This document shows positions 1 to 7,631 of a stretch of 64,000 nucleotides of DNA, piece by piece. A model generated the notes under the pieces. The model was not told the origin of the DNA, ran no database searches, and worked only from the letters and a program-made list of their open reading frames with translations. Position numbers and translations under genes: made by a program. The stretch is taken from assembly GCA_963792885.1 (NCBI GenBank), contig CAWBXX010000008.1, forward strand, positions 1 through 64,000, in the 5' to 3' direction. Origin of the DNA: DASWJZ01 sp963792885. Lineage in GTDB: Bacteria; Pseudomonadota; Alphaproteobacteria; Rhizobiales; Afifellaceae. How positions within the stretch are numbered: the first letter of the stretch is position 1; every line of letters begins with the position of its first letter.

Positions 1-250
1 TTCGGGCCCCAGGTTCCACCCGGCTTGAAAGGATGGCACTGCGGCGGAACGGGGATGGTACGTTGATCGGAATGCTCCCTTAAGGCGACCTGGGCAGCGA
101 GCGTGATCATCGTGAGGCTTTGGTCGAGTTCTGCGCCAGTCTTGGCCTGGTCCAGATCCGGGTTGCCCAGGACCGTCGGGCGGCAGCTCTTCAGTGATTC
201 CGCGCAGGAAGCAGCGCATCGTGCCGCGGCCGCGCCGAACGTAGAATGCT
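1..250. other. non-coding or unrecognised edge
   Basis: This stretch lies downstream of the leftmost gene, which runs leftward. Short open frames exist on the plus strand but none has a convincing ribosome binding site, and none translates to anything I recognise. I see no clear hairpin terminator and no repeat shared with the rest of the window. It may contain the edge of a neighbouring gene that continues outside the window. Confidence 0.3.
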
Positions 251-1102
251 TTATTGGATCAGCTTGTACCGAAGTGCCTTGTTTCTGAGAAAGGGTAGAC
301 CCCTGCCCATGACGTCGGCTTCGCTCTTGGCAACCGGCCGCCACACCGAAAGACCTGCTCCGATCTCGGGCGGTAGGTTGATGAAGCTCTCCATGGCGAG
401 CCCGCCCTTGAAGTCGATGGCGGCAAGGGCGGTGAAGATCGCATCCCAGGGGCAGTTGCCTTCCCCCGGCGTGCCGCGGTCGCTCTCGGAAAGATGGATG
501 TATTTCAGATAGTCCCGCGCCACGAGAATACCTAGCGCCGCGCCCTTCTCCTCGATGTTCATGTGATAGGTGTCGAGATGCACGAAGATATTGTCCGCGC
601 CAACGCGCTCCAACAGGTCGACGGCCTGTTGCGCCGTATTCACGATATGATTTTCGTAGCGGTTCACGGCCTCGATTCCGAGCTCGATCCCGCGCGACTT
701 CGCGGTCTTTGCGCTCGCCACGAGCACGCGTGTTATGTTGTCGATCTCTTCCTGCGTCGGCGGCTTGCCGGTCCGCTGTCCGATCCCGCCGTAGATCACG
801 CCGGATAGCGCTTCGCAGCCCATGTCGGCCGTCTTGTTGATGGCGACGTCGAGATACTCGATTGCCACGTCGGGCCGGACCGAAGCCCACGCCGGTTCGG
901 GCAGGCCAAGCGAGCACACCGCTGGGAGACGGTTCTGTTCGAGGAGCTTGCGCGTGTGCGCGGCGTCCGCTGCGGCCGGCTGAAGAAGCGCGATCTCGAT
1001 GAAGTCCACGTCGTATTTCTTGGCTGCGGCGACGGCGCGCTCTGCTGCTTCGTGGGTCCAGCCCATCGCCCACATGCTGGTATGAACGCCGATCCCCCTC
1101 AT
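251..1102 (-). CDS. sugar phosphate isomerase/epimerase family protein, D-psicose/D-tagatose 3-epimerase-like
   Basis: A TIM-barrel enzyme of 283 residues, the usual length of the ketose 3-epimerase group of the xylose-isomerase-like superfamily. These enzymes bind a divalent metal and epimerise free ketoses at C3. The expected acidic and histidine ligands are visible in order: a glutamate in GIEAVNRYENH, aspartate and histidine in HLDTYHMNIEE, histidine in KYIHLSESDRGTPGEG, and a late glutamate in AMESF. It is the last gene of the leftward transporter operon, and its start overlaps the end of the permease gene by 4 nt. That placement suggests it converts the imported sugar in the cytoplasm. 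The exact ketose cannot be read from sequence, and related family members act on other sugars or inositol derivatives. Confidence 0.82.
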   Translation of the reverse strand: MRGIGVHTSMWAMGWTHEAAERAVAAAKKYDVDFIEIALLQPAAADAAHTRKLLEQNRLPAVCSLGLPEPAWASVRPDVAIEYLDVAINKTADMGCEALSGVIYGGIGQRTGKPPTQEEIDNITRVLVASAKTAKSRGIELGIEAVNRYENHIVNTAQQAVDLLERVGADNIFVHLDTYHMNIEEKGAALGILVARDYLKYIHLSESDRGTPGEGNCPWDAIFTALAAIDFKGGLAMESFINLPPEIGAGLSVWRPVAKSEADVMGRGLPFLRNKALRYKLIQ

Positions 1103-2142
1103 CGCTCACCGCTCCCGCCTCTGCCGAAGAACCCAAACCGCGCCGACGCCCAGCGCAGGACCATCACCGCGATGAGAAGAATGCCCCACATCGCCGTCGC
1201 GAGATGCTGGTTTGCCCCGAGCAGGTTGAGCCCGGATGAAAGGACCTGGAGGATGACAAGCGCGAGGAAGACGGATGTGACCCTGCCGAAGCCGCCGAAC
1301 GGATTTACGCCACCGAGGAAGCAGGCGAGCACTGTGATCAGAAGGTACGACTCGCCGTGGCCGACGCGCACCGAATTGAACCGTGCAAGCATGATGATGC
1401 CGGCAATCCCGCACATCACGCCGGAGAGCACGTAGATCATGACCAGCACGCGCTTGGTATTGACGCCGGAGTAGCGCGTCGCCTCGATGTTGGAGCCGAT
1501 CATGTACGTGCCGAAGCCGAGCCGCCCGCGCGACATCATCACGTGCCAGAGCACAAATGCGGCGATCAGAATGAGCATCGGGACCGGTATGCCGAGAAGC
1601 GTTCCATGGCCGAGCGGACTGATGAAATCTGGGAAGCCCGAAATGTCCCCGCCGCGCGTGAGAAACTCCCCAAGGCCGCGCACGAAGATCATCATCGAAA
1701 GGGAGACGAGGATCGGATGGGCGCCGGTGAACGCGATAACCGTGCCCATGATGAGGCCGGTCGCCGCGCCCACACACAGCGCGGCCAGCGCTCCCACCAG
1801 AAAGACCATGGGCCCGGCATCCATTCCGCCATAGGCATGAAACACCCAGGCCAGCGTCAGGCCGCAAATGTTGGCGGTGAACGTAACGGAGAGATTGAGG
1901 CCACCGGAGATGATGGGCATCAGCATCGCCAGGGTCAGTAGCCCGAGCTCGGGCAACTGGAAAGCAGCGGAATTGAACGTGGCACGTGTCAGGAACCGCG
2001 GACTGAACACGCTGAAGATCGCAATGACGGCTATCAGGGCTACGGCGAGCCCGATGGTCTCGGGGCCGACCGCTGCGACTCGGCCTGCGAGGCCGCTCGC
2101 GCCACGGCGTTTGCCGCGAAGGCCAGGTACCGCCTCAACCAT
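1099..2142 (-). CDS. CUT2-type sugar ABC transporter permease
   Basis: An inner-membrane permease of 347 residues of the RbsC/BPD_transp_2 family. It starts with a basic cytoplasmic tail and continues with many hydrophobic helices. The family signature region near GGLNLSVTFTANI matches the conserved GGIDLSVG segment of ribose-type permeases, and the coupling region near YMIGSNIEATRYSGVN is typical. It overlaps the upstream permease gene by 8 nt and the downstream epimerase gene by 4 nt, so the three are almost certainly translated from one message. It should pair with the neighbouring permease to form the channel of the importer. The substrate is unknown and is presumably the ketose or polyol handled by the linked epimerase. 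Confidence 0.88.
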   Translation of the reverse strand: MVEAVPGLRGKRRGASGLAGRVAAVGPETIGLAVALIAVIAIFSVFSPRFLTRATFNSAAFQLPELGLLTLAMLMPIISGGLNLSVTFTANICGLTLAWVFHAYGGMDAGPMVFLVGALAALCVGAATGLIMGTVIAFTGAHPILVSLSMMIFVRGLGEFLTRGGDISGFPDFISPLGHGTLLGIPVPMLILIAAFVLWHVMMSRGRLGFGTYMIGSNIEATRYSGVNTKRVLVMIYVLSGVMCGIAGIIMLARFNSVRVGHGESYLLITVLACFLGGVNPFGGFGRVTSVFLALVILQVLSSGLNLLGANQHLATAMWGILLIAVMVLRWASARFGFFGRGGSGER

Positions 2143-3148
2143 GCTGATCCGCCGCGCGCCTGCTGCCGCTGAGCATGCGCGTCAGCTGGTCGCTCGAAAG
2201 CGTAATTGCGACGAGGATGATCGCGCCGATGATCATCTTGAACGCGTAAGGGGAGATCCCCAGAAGATTCAGCCCGTTCTGCGTCACGGAGACCAGGAAC
2301 ACGCCGAGCACGCAGCCGAGCACGGAGCCCCTCCCCCCGCCGAGACGCGCCCCACCCAGCACGACGGCGGCCAGCACGTCGAGCTCTCGCCCGATGAGCG
2401 CGTTCGGGACGACTTCCTGCGTATAGTGAACTTGGGCGAGCCCACCGATCCCGGCCATCATCCCGAGCCAGCAATACGGAATGAAGTGCATTGCCGCGAT
2501 GTTGATGCCGAGCCGACGCGCACCCTCGGGGTTATCGCCAAAGGCGTATAACTGCCGCCCGGTGGTGGTGTAGCGGACCAGAACAAAGGTCGCGAACACG
2601 CAGATCGCCATGATCAGGACCGGAAGCGTGAGGTCGGCCCAAAGCCCGTTCGCTTGTTGAAAGCTGATGAGCGCCGTGCGGTGCGTCCACCATTCGGGCA
2701 GGGCATAGATGGAAACGCCGTGCGTGACGAACATCAAGAGGCCGAAGAAGATGTTGAAGGTGGCGATCGTCACCACGATCGAAATGATGCCGAAGCCGTA
2801 GATGAAGGTGGCGTTGATGGCCCCGAGTGCAATGCCCACCGCCGCCGCGAGAAGAACGCCGCTCACCCAGCCGCCGCCGCCGGCGTCGATCAGGATCGTG
2901 GCCACGACGTATTGGACCACCGAGGCCGCCACTGCGAAGGAGATGTCGATACCGCCGGAGATCAGGACGACGAGAAGGCCGACCGCGAAGATGAGATTGA
3001 CGGCGCTCGTGTTCAACAGGTTGAAGAGATTTGCGAAGGTCAGATACTCGGGCGCTGCAAACGACAGCGCCACGGAAATAGCGACCAGAAGCACGAGCAG
3101 CCAGGACTCGGTGGGACTGGCGCGCAGCATCCGGGTCAGTCTACGCAT
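2135..3148 (-). CDS. CUT2-type sugar ABC transporter permease
   Basis: The second RbsC-like inner-membrane permease of the operon, 337 residues with about ten hydrophobic segments. GGIDISFAVAASVVQYV corresponds to the signature segment of the family. The C-terminal part contains the conserved LGGARLGGGRGSVLG loop and ends in a short basic tail. It overlaps the ATPase gene by 8 nt and the next permease gene by 8 nt. Two different permeases with one fused ATPase suggest a heterodimeric channel, as in AI-2, rhamnose and several rhizobial sugar importers. Confidence 0.88.
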   Translation of the reverse strand: MRRLTRMLRASPTESWLLVLLVAISVALSFAAPEYLTFANLFNLLNTSAVNLIFAVGLLVVLISGGIDISFAVAASVVQYVVATILIDAGGGGWVSGVLLAAAVGIALGAINATFIYGFGIISIVVTIATFNIFFGLLMFVTHGVSIYALPEWWTHRTALISFQQANGLWADLTLPVLIMAICVFATFVLVRYTTTGRQLYAFGDNPEGARRLGINIAAMHFIPYCWLGMMAGIGGLAQVHYTQEVVPNALIGRELDVLAAVVLGGARLGGGRGSVLGCVLGVFLVSVTQNGLNLLGISPYAFKMIIGAIILVAITLSSDQLTRMLSGSRRAADQHG

Positions 3149-4661
3149 AGACGGCTCTTTCGACCTCGGCGAGGCTCACGCGCCTTGGATCATACTCGCC
3201 GACGATGCTGCCTGACTTCATGTGGAGGACGCGGTCCGAATTGAAATACACCTCGGGCACCTCGTCCGAGATCAGAAGGATGGCGAGACCTTCGGCAGCG
3301 AGCTGCCTCACGATCTCGAAGATGCCGGCGCGGGCCCCGACGTCCACCCCGACGGTCGGACAGTCGAGGATGAGCAGCTTCGGTTCGGTCGCAAGCCATT
3401 TGGCGATTGCTACGCGCTGCTGATTGCCACCCGAGAGGGTCGTGACGGGATCCTCCGGCGCGCCGACCTTGATCGCCAGATTGCCGATCCATGTGGCGAC
3501 GAGCCTCTGCTTCTTGCGCGGTGAGATCAGCCCCCCTTCGAGGATCTTGCTCAGAACGGTCACCACAAGATTGTCGGCGATCGACTGCTGCTGAATAAGG
3601 CCCAGCGAGAGGCGGTCCTCCGAGACATAGCCGACGCCGGCATGGATTGCGTCTCGATTTGAACGCAGCTTGATGGGTGCGCCGCCGATCGCGATTCCGC
3701 CGCTATCGGGCCGGGTCATTCCGAAGATCGACAGAGCGAGCTCCGTCCGTCCCGCGCCGAGGAGGCCGGTCAGACCGAGGGTCTCACCCTTGTGAATGGC
3801 GAAGGAGACATTACTGTATTCGCCGTGCCTCGTCAGCCCGGAGAGGCTTAACACCGGCGCGGCGGCTCCGACGTCGCGGGCGGTGACCGCCTGGTTCAAA
3901 GTCTTTCCGGTCATGAGTTCTGCGAGGCGCGTCTGTGTCATATCCCTGGTCGGATAGACACCGACTAGGCGTCCGTCGCGGAGCACCGTCACGCGCGTTG
4001 AAATCTCCAAGACTTCGGCAAGCCGGTGGCTGACAAAGACCACCGCGATCCCGCTCTTGGAAAGCGTGCGCACGATGTCGAGGAGAAGAAGGGTCTCCTG
4101 CCGGGTGAGCGACGAGGTGGGCTCGTCCATGAATATGACGCGCGCCTCGCGCACCAGCGCACGCGCTATGGCCACGATCTGGCGCTGCGCCACGCCATAG
4201 CCGCCGAGCCGGGCGTCGACGTCGAGCTGAGTCCCAAGCCTTTCGAGCACCGCCGTCGCCGTGCGGCGCATTGCAGCGTGATCAACCCGTCTCGGCACGG
4301 CGCCGAGCACCGCCTCGATCGCGATGTTCTCGGCGACGGTCATCTCGTTGAACAGGGAAAGGTCCTGCCAGATGACCTGGAAGCCCGCCATGCGCGCCTG
4401 TCCGGGCGTCATGGCCTCCACCGTCTTGCCACTGACCGAAAAGTTGCTGCCCGGCTCGGGTCGATAGACGCCGGTGATGACCTTGATCAGCGTGCTCTTG
4501 CCGGAACCGTTCTCGCCGGCGATGCACTGCACCTCGCCGGGCAAGACCTCGAAGCTCACGTCCTGCAGTGCTTTGACGCCGCCGAAGGTCACGCTCACAT
4601 TGCTCAGCGACAGGATCGGCGGCGTCGCCACCGGCACGTCATCGGCAATCACGTTCGTCAA
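3141..4661 (-). CDS. CUT2-type sugar ABC transporter ATP-binding protein (two fused ATPase domains)
   Basis: A cytoplasmic ATPase of 506 residues, the standard length for RbsA/MglA/RhaT-type proteins with two ABC domains. The N-terminal domain has a Walker A in GENGSGKSTLIK and a Walker B ending VIFMDEPTSS, but the signature position reads GGYGVAQRQ instead of LSxGQ. The C-terminal domain has the degenerate Walker A typical of this family (GLLGAGRTEL), a good signature LSGGNQQRV, and a Walker B that ends LLILDCPTVGVD. The cysteine in place of glutamate in that last motif is unusual. The start leaves 84 nt to the binding-protein gene upstream, a gap that contains a strong hairpin. Confidence 0.9.
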   Translation of the reverse strand: MTNVIADDVPVATPPILSLSNVSVTFGGVKALQDVSFEVLPGEVQCIAGENGSGKSTLIKVITGVYRPEPGSNFSVSGKTVEAMTPGQARMAGFQVIWQDLSLFNEMTVAENIAIEAVLGAVPRRVDHAAMRRTATAVLERLGTQLDVDARLGGYGVAQRQIVAIARALVREARVIFMDEPTSSLTRQETLLLLDIVRTLSKSGIAVVFVSHRLAEVLEISTRVTVLRDGRLVGVYPTRDMTQTRLAELMTGKTLNQAVTARDVGAAAPVLSLSGLTRHGEYSNVSFAIHKGETLGLTGLLGAGRTELALSIFGMTRPDSGGIAIGGAPIKLRSNRDAIHAGVGYVSEDRLSLGLIQQQSIADNLVVTVLSKILEGGLISPRKKQRLVATWIGNLAIKVGAPEDPVTTLSGGNQQRVAIAKWLATEPKLLILDCPTVGVDVGARAGIFEIVRQLAAEGLAILLISDEVPEVYFNSDRVLHMKSGSIVGEYDPRRVSLAEVERAVYA

Positions 4662-4696
4662 GAGCGCCCGCCACGAGTGACCAGTGAAAGACAGAT

Positions 4697-4722
4697 GCTG
4701 GGCTGCCCGAAGGCAGCCCAGC
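4697..4722 (-). promoter_or_regulatory. intercistronic hairpin between binding-protein and ATPase genes
   Basis: A perfect 11-bp stem (GCTGGGCTGCC paired with GGCAGCCCAGC) closed by a CGAA tetraloop lies in the 84-nt gap after the binding-protein stop codon. No T-run follows on either strand, so it is not a classic rho-independent terminator. Stable hairpins in this position are known in binding-protein-dependent operons, where they protect the upstream message from 3' decay so the binding protein is made in excess over the membrane parts. That role here is inferred from position. Confidence 0.7.
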
Positions 4723-4745
4723 GCGTCATCGACAGATTTATCCGC

Positions 4746-5738
4746 CTAGAGGCCCATCCCCGCAAGCTCGTCGACCGTGTCGACCGTGATCGGCTGCAGG
4801 GCGTCGACGATGATGTTGCCTTCCTTGAAGTCGGGATGCACGACGCCGAGACCCTCGATCGTCATGCCGTCCGTAACCTCGCCACCACTCGCGAGCAGGT
4901 CGCCGACGCGGACGAAGACCCGCCCCGCTTCCATCGGGTTCCACATGAAGCCGCCGTCGATGCAGCCGGACTTCAGCAGCGCCGAGCCCTGCCCCGGCGA
5001 GAAGGAGCCGACGAGCGGAACCTTGTCGCACAGATGCTGTTCGTCGAGGGCGCGGCCGGCACCGATCGGACCCTGGCTGCCGAAGGTCAGGAAGCCTCCG
5101 ATATCGGGATTCGCCGCAATCACGTCGAGGGCAGTCTTGCGGCTGTCGTCAACGCTCTCGGCGACGCCATAGCGATCGCCGAGCAACTGCATATCGGGAT
5201 ACTTGTCCTTAAGGTATTTGATGGCGAAATCCGCCCACAGATTATGGAGCGGCACCGTCAGAGAGCCGACGTACACCACATACTTGCCCTTGCCGCCCAT
5301 CAACTTGGCGAGCATCTCGGCATGTGCCTCGCCATAACCTTGGGCCGAGACCATCTCAAAGTCCCAGTCGGCATTCTTCTGATCGGGCGATTCGTGCGTC
5401 ACGACCTTGATGCCCGCATCGCGCGCTTTCTGCAGCACCGGCTCGATCACCGCCGCATCGTTGGGCACGACGCCGATCACGTCGACGCCTTGGGCGATTA
5501 GATCTTCGATGGCGCGCACCTGCAGTGCCGGATCGGCGCTGGTTGGGCCGATCATGAAGGCGTCGTCGCCCATCTTGGCGCCCTCTTCCTTGATGCCCTG
5601 CTCCATAGCGTTGAACCAGGGGATGCCGCCGATCTTCACGACGACGCCGATCTTGGCGTCCTTGGCGTCCGCCCCGCCCAAAGTCGCAAGCGAAAGAGCC
5701 GCGCCGATCGCGGCGAGGCACGCTGTCTTTTTAAGCAT
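4746..5738 (-). CDS. sugar ABC transporter periplasmic substrate-binding protein
   Basis: A periplasmic binding protein of 330 residues from the ribose/AI-2 clade (Peripla_BP_4 type). It starts with a typical signal peptide, with likely cleavage after GGADA. The mature protein begins AKIGVVVKIGGIPWFNAM, a first strand and loop typical of the clade, and the hinge and pocket segments are present (VIGVVPNDAAVIEPVL, DQKNADWDFEMVSAQGYGE). It is the first gene of the importer operon and has 300 nt of upstream sequence that should hold the promoter and the LacI-type operator. The ligand is unknown; a ketose is suggested by the linked 3-epimerase. Confidence 0.88.
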   Translation of the reverse strand: MLKKTACLAAIGAALSLATLGGADAKDAKIGVVVKIGGIPWFNAMEQGIKEEGAKMGDDAFMIGPTSADPALQVRAIEDLIAQGVDVIGVVPNDAAVIEPVLQKARDAGIKVVTHESPDQKNADWDFEMVSAQGYGEAHAEMLAKLMGGKGKYVVYVGSLTVPLHNLWADFAIKYLKDKYPDMQLLGDRYGVAESVDDSRKTALDVIAANPDIGGFLTFGSQGPIGAGRALDEQHLCDKVPLVGSFSPGQGSALLKSGCIDGGFMWNPMEAGRVFVRVGDLLASGGEVTDGMTIEGLGVVHPDFKEGNIIVDALQPITVDTVDELAGMGL

Positions 5739-6038
5739 TGCAAAGTCCTCCCTATTTTGGCTGAGCGCCTTTTTTGATTCTTCGGCGTCTTCTTAGAGGC
5801 CGGAGTCAATTTGTGCTGCCATCGAGCAATTGACGTGCGCCCATCGTAGAGCGCGGTAGCGTTGCTCTTCTCGCCTCCCCCTCCAGTCATGCCCTCGCGC
5901 AAAAGTGGGCGGCGTGACCTCTTGAATATGAGCAAATAGAGACCAACGCATTTGCGCGGTCAAGCCGCTAAATAGATTTAGCATCGGTTCTGCGGATCGT
6001 GCAGGACTTGCGGATGAGATCAGCCGAATGGCCCGCAA
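5739..6038 (-). promoter_or_regulatory. intergenic region with presumed promoter and operator of the importer operon
   Basis: This 300-nt gap separates the LacI-type regulator gene from the binding-protein gene, both on the minus strand. It contains an inverted repeat at 5967-5982, GCTAAAT-AG-ATTTAGC, about 230 nt upstream of the binding-protein start. It is a candidate site for the adjacent regulator. Its centre lacks the CG step usual in LacI-family operators, so the assignment is weak. A good ribosome binding site (GGGAGGACTTTGCA on the coding strand) precedes the binding-protein ATG. I see no gene here. Confidence 0.35.
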
Positions 6039-7130
6039 TCAGGAGACGGAAGCTGGTGCTCGACTGCGGCGGACGGCATCGACTTCGCCGTTCCAGTCCT
6101 CTTCGACACCGTCGAGTTCTCCCACTTTTCCGAACTTGGTGGGCACCACCACAAGCGGGCTGAAATCGACGTTGTACGCGTCGAGCAGCGCGAAGCCTTC
6201 GCTCATCATGACTTCGACATCCTGCCGCACCATCGTGACGTCGAAGGGCAGATGCGCTCCGAAGGGATCCCAGTCGAAGGTGCCAACGACGACCGACTGA
6301 AGCTCGCTGGACGGAAGCGTAGAGGTGAAGCGCAGCGCGCCCTCCAGCGCAGTGACACCGTTGACGAAGAGGCCGGCCGGAAGACGACCGAGCTGAGCGT
6401 AGCGGTTCACAAGCGACTGTGCTGCGTTGCTTGGGGGATAACCGCAACAATCGACGGCGTGTGGCCCGAGCTTGATACCATGCTCCGCCGCCGCATCCTT
6501 GAACCCGAGCAGCCGGTTGCGCGTCGCGTCGTCCGTGGCCGTACCGCCGAAGAAGAAGATGTCAGAGATGTCGGCCCCTCGAGCAAGTAGCTTGTCGATC
6601 ACCACTCTGCTCAGGTCTCTCGCGCCGCCCCGGCTGTCGGAGACGACGGAGGGCGCGCGCGATCCCGGAAGATCGATATTGACGCACCTGACCCCGGCGG
6701 CTCGACAAAGGTCGTTGAGCGGATCCGGATTGTAGACGCCCGAGAAGAAAAGGAACTCGACCTGCTGTGCGAGCAAAGTCTCGGTGACGCTCACTTCGTT
6801 GTTCGGATTGCGATGCGTGCTGACCACGATCGGACAGAGCCCGCGGCTGCGCGCATTCGCTTCAAATGCCTCCGCAAGGCCCGCAAAGAAACGGTTGCGG
6901 TAGTGCGGCAGAATCATGCCGGCGAGGCCGGATTGCGACAAACGCAACCCGCGCGCCTTCAAATTGACGGCATATCCGAGACTCTCGGCGCAGTTCAGGA
7001 TCCTGGTCGCGGTTTCCTGCTTGATGCGATATCGCTGCCAGGAATCGTTGAGCACGAGGCTGACCGTTGTAGGTGACGCGTCAGCGGCAACCGCGATGTC
7101 GTAGATCGTGGACTTCCTACGTCGAGACAA
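6039..7130 (-). CDS. LacI-family transcriptional regulator
   Basis: A sugar-responsive repressor of about 363 residues. The N-terminus SRRRKSTIYDIAVAADASP begins the LacI-type helix-turn-helix, followed by TTVSLVLN and the hinge helix segment ARGLRLSQSGLAG, then a periplasmic-binding-protein-like effector domain to the end. The start chosen is a TTG at 7130, preceded by GGAGG four bases upstream, because LacI proteins begin directly before the helix-turn-helix. An ATG at 7190 is the alternative and would add 20 residues unlike the family. The frame stays open for more than 500 nt upstream, which I consider chance. It probably controls the importer operon that follows on the same strand. Confidence 0.85.
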   Translation of the reverse strand: MSRRRKSTIYDIAVAADASPTTVSLVLNDSWQRYRIKQETATRILNCAESLGYAVNLKARGLRLSQSGLAGMILPHYRNRFFAGLAEAFEANARSRGLCPIVVSTHRNPNNEVSVTETLLAQQVEFLFFSGVYNPDPLNDLCRAAGVRCVNIDLPGSRAPSVVSDSRGGARDLSRVVIDKLLARGADISDIFFFGGTATDDATRNRLLGFKDAAAEHGIKLGPHAVDCCGYPPSNAAQSLVNRYAQLGRLPAGLFVNGVTALEGALRFTSTLPSSELQSVVVGTFDWDPFGAHLPFDVTMVRQDVEVMMSEGFALLDAYNVDFSPLVVVPTKFGKVGELDGVEEDWNGEVDAVRRSRAPASVS

Positions 7131-7631
7131 GCACCCTCCGCGATCGCTCTTTGGCCAACGCAAACGGCCGCCCAAAGTGTCGTAATCCATGGTCGGGCAG
7201 CGGTCCATGGTCCGCTTCGGCGGCGGGACGTGGCCGGAGCCCCTTGGTTCACCCTTGGGCTTGATGGCACGCCGAAGGTCGGCGCGACACGAGTAGCCTT
7301 TATTTCCAGCTATTTGAGCATCCCATTCGGCTTCAACCAAACGGCTGCGCGGTTGGTCATGACGCAAATGTCGCCTGTTAGCATGCGCATGAGCGGCAGC
7401 AACGGGACTTCTTCGTCGGTGACGGCCGCCTAGTACAAACCCTAGGGCAATCGGAACCCAAGCCTGATGCTCCGGCGAGCTGCTACTGGCTGCTTCACAT
7501 GATGGCCGAGGACGTGCGCAAACCGCGATCCTTGTGCAGCCGGTCTTGCCGACTGCCGACGCGAGCTGTTCAATCTCCTGGCCTTTCTCGGCCGTTTTGA
7601 CGGTTCGTCGAGGGAGCTGGAGGGCATTCAG
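7131..7631. other. intergenic region, no gene supported
   Basis: About 500 nt between the divergently oriented regulator and membrane-protein genes. The minus-strand frame of the regulator remains open through it, but the translation is not protein-like and shares nothing with LacI proteins. It is slightly less GC-rich near 7300-7330 and may hold the promoters of both genes. I see no strong palindrome, RNA gene or repeat in it. Confidence 0.4.

Noticed and set aside
1..250. A possible transposase remnant at the left edge
   Set aside because: A few basic residues looked suggestive, but no transposase motif, terminal repeat or frame of useful length is present.
4026..5501. A 491-residue plus-strand frame opposite the importer ATPase and binding-protein genes
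   Set aside because: It spans two real genes on the other strand and their gap, and has no recognisable domain or start signal.
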